From JBDRGX01 sp043817485 [NCBI: bacterium] (lineage in GTDB: Bacteria; JBDRGX01), in the NCBI GenBank assembly GCA_043817485.1, contig JBDRGX010000025.1, forward strand, positions 1 through 23,410: a DNA stretch of 23,410 nucleotides. Reading direction: 5' to 3'. The notes below the pieces were generated by a model, which saw nothing but the letters and a program-made list of their open reading frames with translations, ran no database searches and had not been told where the DNA came from. Position numbers and translations under genes: made by a program. Below, one piece after another: positions 10,292 to 18,579 of this stretch (within the stretch, counting starts at the first letter, position 1; each line of letters begins with the position of its first letter).

Positions 10292-11027
10292 ATGGGCGAA
10301 GAACGGTTTTATAGGAATTGGTGTGAGAATAAAGATTTAGTTTCATTTAATGCAATAATCAATGAAACTGATTTATATATTAGAGCAGATATTGAAGTAG
10401 AAAAAAAAAATAACAAGAAAAACTCTTAAAGCAATTTCTAAATATAGATTAGACATAGAAAACTATATAAAACAAAATCCATTATTTTTAACAAGTTTAG
10501 AACCTATATATTTAGAAAAAAATGTTCCTTCTATTGTAAAAGAAATGATTAAAGCAAGTGCAAAAGTTGGGGTTGGTCCAATGGCAGCAGTTGCTGGAGC
10601 AATTGCTGAATTTGTAGGAAAAACTTTATTAAACTATTCAAAAGAAATAATTGTAGAAAATGGTGGAGATATATTTATAAAAAGTTCGAAAAAAAGATAT
10701 ATAGGTATTTATGCTGGTAATTCTTTTTTTACAAAAAAAATAGCTATAGAAATTTTTCCAGAAAAAACTCCGTTAGGAATTTGCACTTCATCAGGAACTG
10801 TAGGACATTCTTTAAGTTTTGGTAAAGCAGATGCAGTTACAATCATTTCTTCCTCTACTGCATTATCTGATGCAGCAGCTACAGCTGTTGGAAATCTTAT
10901 TAAAAATGAATTAGATATTTTTCAAGGAATAGAATTTGTTAAAAATATAAATGGATTAAAAGGTGTTTTAATAATTAAAAATGATAAAATTGGTATTTGG
11001 GGTGATATAAAAATAGTTAATAATTAA
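10292..11027 (+). pseudogene. UPF0280 (COG2122, ApbE-like) protein, one-base frameshift in A10
   Basis: The start ATG at 10292 follows the ferredoxin stop without a gap. The first frame gives MGEERFYRNWCENKDLVSFN and so on to ADIEVEKK, then meets TAA after NNKKNS. Homology goes on without loss in the next frame from 10410: ITRKTLKAISKYRLDIENY, then SLEPIYLEKNVPSIVKEMI, VGPMAAVAGAIAEFVG, ENGGDIFIKS, PLGICTSSGTVGHSLSFGKADAV and ALSDAAATAVGN, all UPF0280 signatures. The run at 10401-10410 is exactly ten A; nine would give an uninterrupted 244-aa protein of normal length. Everything after the break is well conserved, so the lesion is very recent, bypassed during expression, or a sequence error. 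The family is linked to homocysteine formation in anaerobes. Confidence 0.85.
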
Positions 11028-11324
11028 TTATATTTTTTTATTGTAGTTTTTTCGTTATTGAATAATTTTTTAATGTGTTTTTTACCAAAAATCTTTGGAA
11101 GATGAAATAGAACTGCTATAATATCTTTTCTTTATTTTTTTATACATTAATTTAAAGTCTTGTTTTTTTGTTTTTCAAAACAACACTTGATAAAAATTCA
11201 TTTTATTTTTTTCTCTATTATCATTGGTAAAAAAGCAAAAAATTTAAAAAAAATTTGGTATTATAAAGTTTTAAATAAATGTCTTTTTTCAATCATTAAC
11301 AAAATCACAAACCTGAAAAAATGC
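11028..11324. other. AT-rich non-coding gap between UPF0280 and gpsA
   Basis: I see no gene, RNA or MITE-like element here. Short frames translate to low-complexity Phe/Lys/Ile-rich peptides without ribosome binding sites. No clear terminator for the upstream operon is visible. The gpsA promoter begins at 11325. Confidence 0.55.
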
Positions 11325-11353
11325 TTGACATTATTTATATGGATTATTATATT
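11325..11353 (+). promoter_or_regulatory. Strong sigma70 promoter placing +1 on the gpsA ATG
   Basis: TTGACA (11325-11330), a 17-nt spacer and TATATT (11348-11353, 5/6) are followed by only six bases before the ATG at 11360. The expected transcription start, seven bases after the -10 box, is the A of the start codon. Confidence 0.75.
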
Positions 11354-11359
11354 TAACAA

Positions 11360-12358
11360 ATGAAAATAACCGTATTGGGCGCCGGCTCATGGGGGACAAC
11401 GATAGCCATATTGTTAGCAAACAAGGGCTATCAGGTCTTTCTATGGGAACATTATAAAGAGCATGTAGATGTGCTGAATAAACATCGGGAGAACATCAAG
11501 TTTTTGCCGGGTGTTTTTATTCCGGCAGAGATTGTTATTACAAATAGCATCGAAGAATGTCTGCAGAACACAGAATGTTTGGTTGTTGTTGTCCCATCTC
11601 ATGCAGTAAGATCTGTTATGAAAAGGTGTTCCGCATGGATAAGAAAAGGGGTAGTTATTGTTTCAGCTGCCAAGGGGATTGAACAGGACACCCTGAGTAC
11701 TGTTTCACAGATAATTGAATCAGAGGTTGCACCTGAAATTATTGAAGATATTGAGGTATTATCAGGTCCTTCTCATGCTGAAGAGGTAAGCCGACAGGTT
11801 CCAACAACAGTAGTGGCTGCTGCCAAACAGGAAAAAACAGCAAGATTTATTCAGGAATTATTTAGTACGCCCTATTTTAGGGTTTATACAAATCTTGATA
11901 TTAAAGGAGTAGAATTAGGTGGATCTCTTAAAAACATTATCGCTCTTGCATCTGGTATTTTGTGTGGTTTTGGCTTTGGAGATAATACGAATGCCGCACT
12001 TATTACCCGTGGTCTTGCGGAAATCTCCAGACTTGGGGTAGCAATGGGAGCTCAACGAGAGACTTTTTTTGGACTTTCAGGTATCGGGGATTTGGTAGTG
12101 ACATGTACTAGTAAACATAGCCGTAATCGATACTTAGGGGAATTAATAGGTAAGGGCATATCGCTTAATGAGGCATTATCAACCATGACCATGGTTGCTG
12201 AAGGTGTAAATACAACAAAAGCAGCCTTTATTTTATCTGGAAAATTAGGGATTGAACTCCCAATTACCACTGCTATCCATGATGTGCTTTTTGAAGGCAA
12301 AAATCCTCAGAAAGCAATAGAAGGGTTGATGACCCGTGAATTGAGGTCTGAATGGTAA
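11360..12358 (+). CDS. gpsA: NAD(P)H-dependent glycerol-3-phosphate dehydrogenase
   Basis: 332 aa, full length for GpsA. It reduces dihydroxyacetone phosphate to sn-glycerol 3-phosphate, the backbone for phospholipids. The N-terminal Rossmann motif is GAGSWG (7-12). SAAKG (102-106), SGPSHAEE (135-142), the catalytic-lysine segment SLKNIIALASG (K191) and GDNTNAALITRG (207-218) are all intact, as is the C-terminal EGVNTT substrate-loop region. There is no Shine-Dalgarno sequence, and the promoter puts the transcript start at the ATG. G+C and use of C/G-ending codons are clearly higher than in the genes to the left and right, suggesting later arrival by transfer. The next gene is 79 nt downstream. 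Confidence 0.95.
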   Translation: MKITVLGAGSWGTTIAILLANKGYQVFLWEHYKEHVDVLNKHRENIKFLPGVFIPAEIVITNSIEECLQNTECLVVVVPSHAVRSVMKRCSAWIRKGVVIVSAAKGIEQDTLSTVSQIIESEVAPEIIEDIEVLSGPSHAEEVSRQVPTTVVAAAKQEKTARFIQELFSTPYFRVYTNLDIKGVELGGSLKNIIALASGILCGFGFGDNTNAALITRGLAEISRLGVAMGAQRETFFGLSGIGDLVVTCTSKHSRNRYLGELIGKGISLNEALSTMTMVAEGVNTTKAAFILSGKLGIELPITTAIHDVLFEGKNPQKAIEGLMTRELRSEW

Positions 12359-12437
12359 GAAAAAGCTTTCAGGTGTCAGCTATCAGAAAAAGTATTTTTG
12401 TTATTGATTGATAGTTTAAAATAAAAATGGGTGACGA

Positions 12438-13052
12438 ATGAAAAAGATAGATTATGAAAAAGATCTCAAGCAATTATATAATTCTTCTGCTATGAAAGTA
12501 GAAATTGTAGAAGTGTTGCCAATGAACTTTCTTATGATTGATGGAAAAGGGGATCCAAATAAATCTCAAGAATTTCAAGATGCTGTTGAATCTTTATTTA
12601 GCATTTCTTACACATTAAAGTTTATGATTAAAAAAAGTAAAGAAGAAATTGATTATGGAGTTATGCCATTAGAAGGACTATGGTGGGCTGATGATATGTC
12701 GCAGTTTAAAATAGAAAATAAAAATATTTGGAAATGGACGCTTATGATTATGCAGCCAGAATATGTAACAGAGAAACTATTTAATGAAGCAGTAGAGCAA
12801 ATTAAAAAAAAGAAGAAGTTAACAGCATTATTAAATGTTCGTTTTGAGGCATTTTCAGAAGGTAAGTCAGCACAAATAATGCACATTGGTCCATTTTCAG
12901 AGGAAGGTACTACTATTGAAAAATTACATAACTTTATTAAAGACAATGGGTTTAATTTTTTTGGTAAACATCATGAGATATATTTAAGTGATATAAGAAA
13001 AGCAGCACCAGAAAAGTGGAAAACAATTATTAGACAATCAATCAAGGTTTAA
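12438..13052 (+). CDS. GyrI-like small-molecule-binding domain protein
   Basis: 204 aa, cytoplasmic, no signal peptide. It matches the stand-alone GyrI-like family: VEIVEVLPMNFLMIDGKGDPN near the start, FSISYTLKFMIKK, PLEGLWW, a KWTLMIMQPEYVT segment, then AQIMHIGPFSEEGTTIEKLH and a closing HEIYLSDIRKAAPEKWKTIIR. These proteins share the ligand-binding fold of AraC-type effector domains and DNA gyrase inhibitor GyrI; some hydrolyse or sequester toxic small molecules, but the ligand here is unknown. GGGTGA precedes the ATG by about 3 nt. Base composition lies between that of gpsA and the bulk of the window, so it may have come with gpsA. Confidence 0.85.
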   Translation: MKKIDYEKDLKQLYNSSAMKVEIVEVLPMNFLMIDGKGDPNKSQEFQDAVESLFSISYTLKFMIKKSKEEIDYGVMPLEGLWWADDMSQFKIENKNIWKWTLMIMQPEYVTEKLFNEAVEQIKKKKKLTALLNVRFEAFSEGKSAQIMHIGPFSEEGTTIEKLHNFIKDNGFNFFGKHHEIYLSDIRKAAPEKWKTIIRQSIKV

Positions 13053-13088
13053 CAAATTGCTATAATTGACCTTATTATTTTAATTTTT

Positions 13089-13117
13089 TTGACAAATTAA
13101 TTTAAAATTAATACAAA
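13089..13117 (+). promoter_or_regulatory. Promoter upstream of the DJ-1/PfpI gene
   Basis: TTGACA (13089-13094), a 17-nt spacer and TACAAA (13112-13117, 4/6) lie about 40 nt before the ATG at 13160, with GGAAAGAAA as a weak ribosome binding site between. Confidence 0.55.
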
Positions 13118-13159
13118 ATCAAAAAAAATTATTGCATTATTGCATTATGGAAAGAAACA

Positions 13160-13872
13160 ATGAAACATCTACTTTTTTTATTATTTCCTTTAATTACTTT
13201 TGTAAATGCTCAAGAAAAAGAAAAAATATGTTTAATTATTTCTTTTGAAAATTTTCAAAATATAGAATATCAAGGAACTAAAGAGTATTTAGAAAATAAA
13301 AATTATAAAATAATAACTGCTTCTACTCAAAAAAATTATGCTACTGGAAAATTAGGAGAAAAAGTAAAAATAGATTTATTAGTAAAAGATATTAAAGTAT
13401 TTGATTATGTAGCAATTGTTTTTATTGGTGGATCTGGTAGTTCAATATATTGGAATAATAAAATAGCTCATAATATATGCAAAGAAACATTCGTACCAAG
13501 TTGCATTTAAATGATAACAAGGCGGCAAGGAGGAAGCGACAAAAATGTATTAGATTATACATTGAAGGAGCTGACGACAAAGCCAACACAGTTAGCGTTT
13601 AAATGCGACTTGGTATAAAACAAAATAAAATACTTGCTGCTATTTGTATAGCATAAATTACTTTGGCTAATGCTAATGTATTAGAAGGGAAAAAAGCAAC
13701 TGTTTGGCCAGATCAAGATTGTATCAATCAATTAAAACAAAATAAATCTATTTATAAAAATGAGCCCGTAGTTGTAGATGGAAAAATTATTACTGGTTCT
13801 GGCCCAGAATCTACAGAATTATTTGCAGAATCTATTAATAAAATTTTAAAACTTATAAAAAAGGAAAAATAA
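13160..13872 (+). pseudogene. Secreted DJ-1/PfpI-family protein split by an MITE-like insert
   Basis: The left part (13160-13493) encodes a signal peptide (MKHLLFLLFPLITFVNA) and the N-terminal half of a DJ-1/PfpI domain: KICLIISFENFQNIEY, GEKVKIDLLVKDI, DYVAIVFIGGSGSSIYWN. The insert occupies 13494-13615. Removing exactly those 122 bases restores the frame as KETFVKQNKILAAICIA, which includes the nucleophile-elbow cysteine (AAIC). The next codon, where the family has proline, is TAA (13654-13656). Homology then resumes as ITLANANVLEGKKATVWP and VVVDGKIITGSGPE to 13872. The gene therefore has two independent lesions and is dead. The uninterrupted protein would have been about 196 aa. The Gfo/Idh gene starts 1 nt after its stop. 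Confidence 0.85.
13494..13615 (+). mobile_element. MITE-like element, copy 3 (122 bp), inside the DJ-1 gene
   Basis: The ends TACCAAGTTGCATTTAAATG (13494-13513) and CGTTTAAATGCGACTTGGTA (13596-13615) are inverted repeats with three mismatches in 20. The interior has AACAAGGCGGCAAGGAGGAAG and GGAGCTGACGACAAAGCC and is richer in G+C than the other copies, as expected of the least decayed one. No reading frame of note. No target-site duplication can be proved: the right flank starts with TA, but the left flank ends in CG. Confidence 0.88.
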
Positions 13873-13873
13873 A

Positions 13874-14992
13874 ATGGATAAAAAACTTCGAATTGGAATT
13901 GTTGGAGCATCTGGTTGGATGGCTGGTGCTCTTATTATTGGATCTGAATATGATGAAATGGGATTTGATTTAGAAACAAAAAAAGGAAATAAAAGTTCTA
14001 TTTCTGTAGTAAAAGGATTATGTGATTTGAATAAAGACATACTTATTGCAAAAAAAAATGAATTATGTTTAGATGAAGCAAATCTTTTTACTTCTTATGA
14101 TGAATTATTATCTTGTCAAGAAATAGATGCTGTTATTATTGCTGTTCCTAATAATCTTCATGCTCAATTTACAATAAAAGCTCTTAAATCTGGAAAACAT
14201 GTATTTTTAGAAAAACCTTTTTCTACTACTTACAAAGATTCTCAAGAATTATTAAAAATTAGTAAAGAAAATAAACTTACTACAAAAGTAGATTATATTT
14301 TAGTTCATTATGATGAACAACAAAAACTTAAAGAATTAATAAATCAAAATGCTTTTGGAGAAATTGCTTCTACACATTTTACTTATCGTCATCCTATTCA
14401 AGTTGAACAAACTGCTGGACAAACTTGGAAACTTTCTAAAGAAAAAAGTGGTGGAGCCATTCCAATGGGAATTTGTCATGCTATTTCTTTAACTGTATTT
14501 CAAGTCAACAAAAATCCAATAACTGTTATTAGCAAAAGTAATCCCGCAAAAATAAGAAATTTTGATTATGATACTCAATATGATATAATGATTATATTTG
14601 AAAATAATATAATTAGCATTATTCAAGGGAATATTGATTTTGCAGAAAAATATGATGCAAGACATACAATTATAGGCACTAATGGACAATTTGATTACAA
14701 TCCTTACAATTCTTTAGATACAAGAGTAATGTGGTCTTCTAAAACATTACAAAGAAATTATTCACCAGATAGTAATTTTGCTCAACATCATCTTGATAGT
14801 GGAAATGTTTGGAAACATCAATGTGGTCTTAGTGTTAGAGAATTTGTTAAGTATTCTTTAAATAATGAAGAAGATCCATTATTAGGGTTTAATTCTCCTT
14901 TAGTAAAAAGAACAGAAGCTATTATTTGGGCAGCAGAAGAATCAGCTTTTAAAAATGGGATGCCAGTAGATGTTAAAAAATATTTTATATAA
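13874..14992 (+). CDS. Gfo/Idh/MocA-family NAD(P)-dependent oxidoreductase
   Basis: 372 aa. The N-terminal Rossmann fold is marked by RIGIVGASGWMAG (6-18), then AVIIAVPNNLHAQ and the family signature GKHVFLEKPFS with the EKP motif. The C-terminal alpha/beta substrate domain contains KSGGAIPMGICHAISL and ends near residue 372, a standard length. The family oxidises or reduces sugars, inositols and nucleotide-sugar derivatives; the substrate cannot be read from this sequence. AAAAGGA sits about 8 nt before the ATG, overlapping the end of the broken DJ-1 gene. Its stop is two bases from the stop of the convergent mutL, leaving no room for a terminator. Confidence 0.9.
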   Translation: MDKKLRIGIVGASGWMAGALIIGSEYDEMGFDLETKKGNKSSISVVKGLCDLNKDILIAKKNELCLDEANLFTSYDELLSCQEIDAVIIAVPNNLHAQFTIKALKSGKHVFLEKPFSTTYKDSQELLKISKENKLTTKVDYILVHYDEQQKLKELINQNAFGEIASTHFTYRHPIQVEQTAGQTWKLSKEKSGGAIPMGICHAISLTVFQVNKNPITVISKSNPAKIRNFDYDTQYDIMIIFENNIISIIQGNIDFAEKYDARHTIIGTNGQFDYNPYNSLDTRVMWSSKTLQRNYSPDSNFAQHHLDSGNVWKHQCGLSVREFVKYSLNNEEDPLLGFNSPLVKRTEAIIWAAEESAFKNGMPVDVKKYFI

Positions 14993-14994
14993 CA

Positions 14995-16705
14995 TTATCT
15001 TTTGAATTTTTTTTCAAGTTCTGTAAATAATAATTTAATCATTGTTGGTCTACCATGTGGGCAAGTAAAAGGATTTTCGGTTTTTAAAAGATCCTTAATT
15101 ATTTTTTGCATTTCTTCATTAGTTAATTTTTGTCCTTTTCTAATTGAAGAATAACAGCTAATTAAAATTAAAATTTCTTCTACATTTTTTTCATTTGTTT
15201 TTTTATCAATTAAATTTTCAATCATTTTTTCAATTATTTCTTTGTAATTACAATTTTTCAATAAATCTGGAACAGATCTTATAACAAAACTTTTATTTCC
15301 AAAATTTTCTATTTCAAACCCAAAACTTAAAAAAAAAATTCAAATTATTTTTTAGTATTTCAGATTTTGAATAAGTTATTTCTAAATTAACTGGTATTAA
15401 AAGATTTTGAATTAATATTTTTTTATCTTTATACTCATTTTTTAATTTTTCATATAAAATTCTTTCACAAGCAGCATGCTGATCTATAATTCTTAATTCA
15501 TTTTCTTCATTATAAATTATATATAAATTTTTTATTTGAAATACATTGTATGAAAAAGAAAAAGACGGAAAAAAATTTTGTAAAAATGGCTTTTCATCTT
15601 TTTGTTTAGTTTTTTGAGAAGAAATAAAATAATCACTAATTGCTTCTTTAACAAATTGCTCTTGAGGATAATCATTTTGTTTTTCATAAATTGGAATTTT
15701 TATTTCTGGAGATTCATCTAAAGAAATTAAATTTTTTCTTAAAGCAGTTTTTGTAAATAAATATATTTCATTAGTATCAGAAAATTTAATTTCTTGTTTA
15801 GTAGGATGAACATTTACATCTATTATTGCGGGATTTATTTCCAAAAAAATAATTGCTAAAGGATATTGTTTAGATGGGATTAATTCTTTATAAGCACTTG
15901 ATATAGCATATCTTATAATATCACTTTTTATAAATCTTTTATTAACAAAAAAAATTTGATCATCTCTGTTTGTTTTAGTATAAGAAATTTTTGAAATAAT
16001 TCCAGTTATTTTTAGATTTGGTTTTTCCTCTTTAATAAGTACAACTTTATCATTTATTTCATTTCCATATAAAGCCAAAAAACGATCTGAAAAATTTTTA
16101 TTTGAAGGAAGATTAAAAATAACCTTATCATTATGTTCTAATTTGAAATGAATATTAAAATACATTAAAGCATATTTTTCTATTAATTTAATAATATGAT
16201 TAAATTCTGTAGTATCTGATTTTAAAAATTTTAAACGAGCTGGAATATTAAAAAAAAGATTTTCTATTTTAAAAATAGTTCCTTTTGACATTCCAATTTC
16301 TTTAATTTCTTTTATTTTTCCAGATTCAATAATAATTTTAATTCCTAATCCATTTTCATTATCACAAGTTATAAGTTCCATTAAAGAAACGCTACTAATA
16401 CTTGGAAGTGCTTCTCCTCTAAAGCCCAATGTATTAATATTAAATAAATCTTCTAATTGAGTTAATTTACTTGTACTATGTCTTTTTAAAGCAAGCAAAG
16501 CATCTTCTTTATTCATTCCAATTCCATCATCTATTATTTGAATTAAACTTTTACCTGCATTTTTTATTTTAATAAAAATTGAATTAGCTTTTGCATCAAT
16601 AGAATTTTCAAGCAATTCTTTTACTACTGAAAATGGTCTTTCTACCACTTCACCAGCTGCAATTTTATTTATAATATTTTCTGAAAGTAATTTTATTTTA
16701 CTCAT
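14995..16705 (-). pseudogene. mutL: DNA mismatch repair endonuclease MutL, one-base frameshift in A/T 10-mer
   Basis: The first 463 codons (16705 to 15314) contain the complete GHKL ATPase: KIAAGEVVERP (14-24), ENSIDA (33-38), DDGIGM (59-64), HSTSK (76-80), TLGFRGEAL (92-100). After a linker comes the endonuclease motif DQHAACERILYE, an exact DQHA-x2-E-x4-E. The frame breaks at a run of ten A on the plus strand (15329-15338). In the next frame homology continues: SFGFEIENFGNKSFVIRSVP, then CYSSIRKGQKL and the metal motif TCPHGRPT, to the stop at 14995. Nine A/T would give an intact ~569-aa protein. Without frame correction the CPHGRP half of the nuclease site is lost. No Shine-Dalgarno is evident; an MITE-like copy lies 20 nt upstream. 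Confidence 0.9.
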
Positions 16706-16724
16706 AATTAATTTTTTTTGTTTG

Positions 16725-16847
16725 TACTAAGTTGCATTCAAAATAATAATAAAGACACAAGAAGAAATCGACAAATCTGTATCAAATAATACGCTGAAAA
16801 AGCTGACAACAAAGCCAACACAATTAGCGTTTGAATACGACTTGGTA
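16725..16847 (+). mobile_element. MITE-like element, copy 4 (123 bp), between mutL and the lipoprotein gene
   Basis: The ends TACTAAGTTGCATTC (16725-16739) and GAATACGACTTGGTA (16833-16847) are inverted repeats. The interior follows the DJ-1 copy base by base in long stretches (AAGCTGACAACAAAGCCAAC) but is richer in A+T. One end lies 20 nt before the mutL start; the other touches the stop codon of the lipoprotein gene (TAA at 16848-16850). Its long inverted ends could act as a transcript-end hairpin. Confidence 0.87.
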
Positions 16848-17603
16848 TTAATTAAATTCATTAACAATTATAGTATTTTCAGGATAATTTATTTTAAATA
16901 AATCTTTTTTAATTACATCATTTATTTTTATTTTTGTATAGTTAATTTCAAGAGTTATTTCTTTTTCTGGAAAATAAACTTTAATAAAATGTGGATAAGA
17001 AATATTATTTATATTTTTAAAATTAGAATAAAAAACATTAATGTTATTTTTTTCATATTTTTTAATCGCAGGAAAAAAATCATCAAACCAAAAATAACAT
17101 TTTTTTTCTCCATTTTTTTTAATACAAATTTTTGTATCATCTTTTTCTATTTCTACTTTTTCTTTGCAATTATTCAAAAAAGGGGAACCTAAAAAACAAC
17201 CAATAATTTCTTTAAAATTTACTTCACCAAATATATCAGCAAGTTTTTTTTTAAACAAAACATTATTCGATGGCACATAAACAGATAATTTTTCTTGTTC
17301 CATTACAACAAAAACAAATATTTGTCCTAATGGACCAATAACCTCTAATCGTATTTTATAAAAATGTGGAAGAATAAAAAGTTTTGCTTTAAAACTTATA
17401 CTTTTTTCTGGAGTTATAATTTTACCCGTTAAATTTGCTTTAACATTGTTTATTTTTTTTAATTTTTTTTGAATTAATTCAAGAGTTTCTAATGGAAATA
17501 TTTCTTTTTTTAATAAAGGTTTTTGAGGTAAGGATTTACAACTAAAAAGTAAAAAAATTAAAAAGAAAAATAGTATCTTATTTGATTTTATTTTCAATTT
17601 CAC
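16848..17603 (-). CDS. LolA/LolB-like (DUF4292-type) outer-membrane lipoprotein
   Basis: 251 aa with a lipoprotein signal peptide: a long hydrophobic core ILFFFLIFLLFSC with lipobox L-F-S-C22. The mature part resembles the LolA/LolB superfamily and DUF4292 proteins: NVKANLTGKI near the start, repeated beta-strand-like stretches (FKAKLFILPHFYKIRLEVIGPLGQIF) and a closing ITLEINYTKIKIN. Such proteins bind lipoproteins or lipids in the periplasm. The GTG at 17603 follows AAAAGGA by about 4 nt, and the TTG two codons later has better spacing, so the start is uncertain by two residues. It overlaps lpxD by 26 nt. The family call is by general pattern; LolB function is inferred. Confidence 0.65.
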   Translation of the reverse strand: MKLKIKSNKILFFFLIFLLFSCKSLPQKPLLKKEIFPLETLELIQKKLKKINNVKANLTGKIITPEKSISFKAKLFILPHFYKIRLEVIGPLGQIFVFVVMEQEKLSVYVPSNNVLFKKKLADIFGEVNFKEIIGCFLGSPFLNNCKEKVEIEKDDTKICIKKNGEKKCYFWFDDFFPAIKKYEKNNINVFYSNFKNINNISYPHFIKVYFPEKEITLEINYTKIKINDVIKKDLFKINYPENTIIVNEFN

Positions 17604-18579
17604 TAATCCTTTTAATCAAATTTGGCAATTTATTCAAATATGCTTTTTCTTTTAATACTTTTCTATGTTCTCGTGCTGGAAAACCAGAAACAACAGTATT
17701 TGCTGGAATATTTTTAATAATACCACTTCGAGATCCAGCTATCACATTATCTCCAATTTCAACATGATCGCTTATCCCTGCCTGACCTCCTAAAATAACA
17801 TTATTTCCAATTTTAACACTTCCAGCAATCCCAACCATTCCAGCAATAATACAATTTTCTCCAATTTTCACATTATGTCCTATTTGAACAAGATTATCTA
17901 TTTTAGTACCTTTTCCAATAATAGTACTATCTAAAGTTGCTCTATCAATGCTTACATTAGAACCAATTTCAACATTATCTTCTATAATTATTTTTCCTAT
18001 TTGAGGAATTTTAAAATAACTTTTATTAATATTAGTATAACCAAAACCATCTGATCCTATACAAGTCCCATTATGAATAATAACATTTTTTCCAATAATA
18101 CATTTTTCTCTAATAGAAACATTTGAATGAATTATTGTTTTTTCACCTATTTTAGATTTACTACCTATATAAGTATGAGGAAAAATTACAACATTATCTT
18201 CTAAAATAACTTCATCTGCAATAAAAACAAAAGGAGCAATAGAAATATTTTTTCCAAATTTACAATTTTTTCCATATATTACAGAAGAATGAATTTCTTG
18301 AAATGGTTTATCAAAAGGATAAAATATATCTGCTAATTTTTTAAAAGCAATATATGGATATTCTACTTGAATAAAAGCACATCTTGGATTTTGGGGAATT
18401 TTAGATACTATAACACAAGAAGCATTCGTAATTTCAAGTAAAGGGAAAAATTTTTCCTCTGCTATAAAAGAAATATCTCCTTGTTTTGCTTTTTCTATTG
18501 ATACAATGTTTTCAATAACAATTTCTTCATTTCCAAAAAGTTTGCCATTAATTATTTGATTAATTTCCTTGAGTTTCAT
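17578..18579 (-). CDS. lpxD: UDP-3-O-(3-hydroxyacyl)glucosamine N-acyltransferase
   Basis: 333 aa from the ATG at 18579, preceded by GAAGAG at about 8 nt. In-frame ATGs 5 and 12 codons upstream would extend it further into skp and lack a better site. The N-terminal LpxD domain (GDISFIAEEKFFPLL, ASCVIVSK) is followed by a left-handed beta-helix of hexapeptide repeats from about residue 98 to 305. IGSDGFGY (174-181) and the catalytic histidine in VQIGHNVKIG (H235) are present. It transfers the second 3-hydroxyacyl chain in lipid A synthesis, showing that the host makes a lipopolysaccharide outer membrane. It overlaps skp upstream and the lipoprotein gene downstream, so these three are one operon. 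Confidence 0.95.
   Translation of the reverse strand: MKLKEINQIINGKLFGNEEIVIENIVSIEKAKQGDISFIAEEKFFPLLEITNASCVIVSKIPQNPRCAFIQVEYPYIAFKKLADIFYPFDKPFQEIHSSVIYGKNCKFGKNISIAPFVFIADEVILEDNVVIFPHTYIGSKSKIGEKTIIHSNVSIREKCIIGKNVIIHNGTCIGSDGFGYTNINKSYFKIPQIGKIIIEDNVEIGSNVSIDRATLDSTIIGKGTKIDNLVQIGHNVKIGENCIIAGMVGIAGSVKIGNNVILGGQAGISDHVEIGDNVIAGSRSGIIKNIPANTVVSGFPAREHRKVLKEKAYLNKLPNLIKRISEIENKIK

Noticed and set aside
11160-11363. 67-aa Phe/Lys/Ile-rich plus-strand frame before gpsA
   Set aside because: Low complexity, no Shine-Dalgarno, and it runs through the gpsA promoter.
12052-12300. Minus-strand frame inside gpsA
   Set aside because: It is a shadow of the GpsA coding sequence, without start signals of its own.
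13494-13617. A TA target-site duplication for the element in the DJ-1 gene, as for IS630/Tc1-type elements
   Set aside because: TA follows the right end but CG precedes the left end, and the other copies show no matching flanks, so the duplication is not supported.
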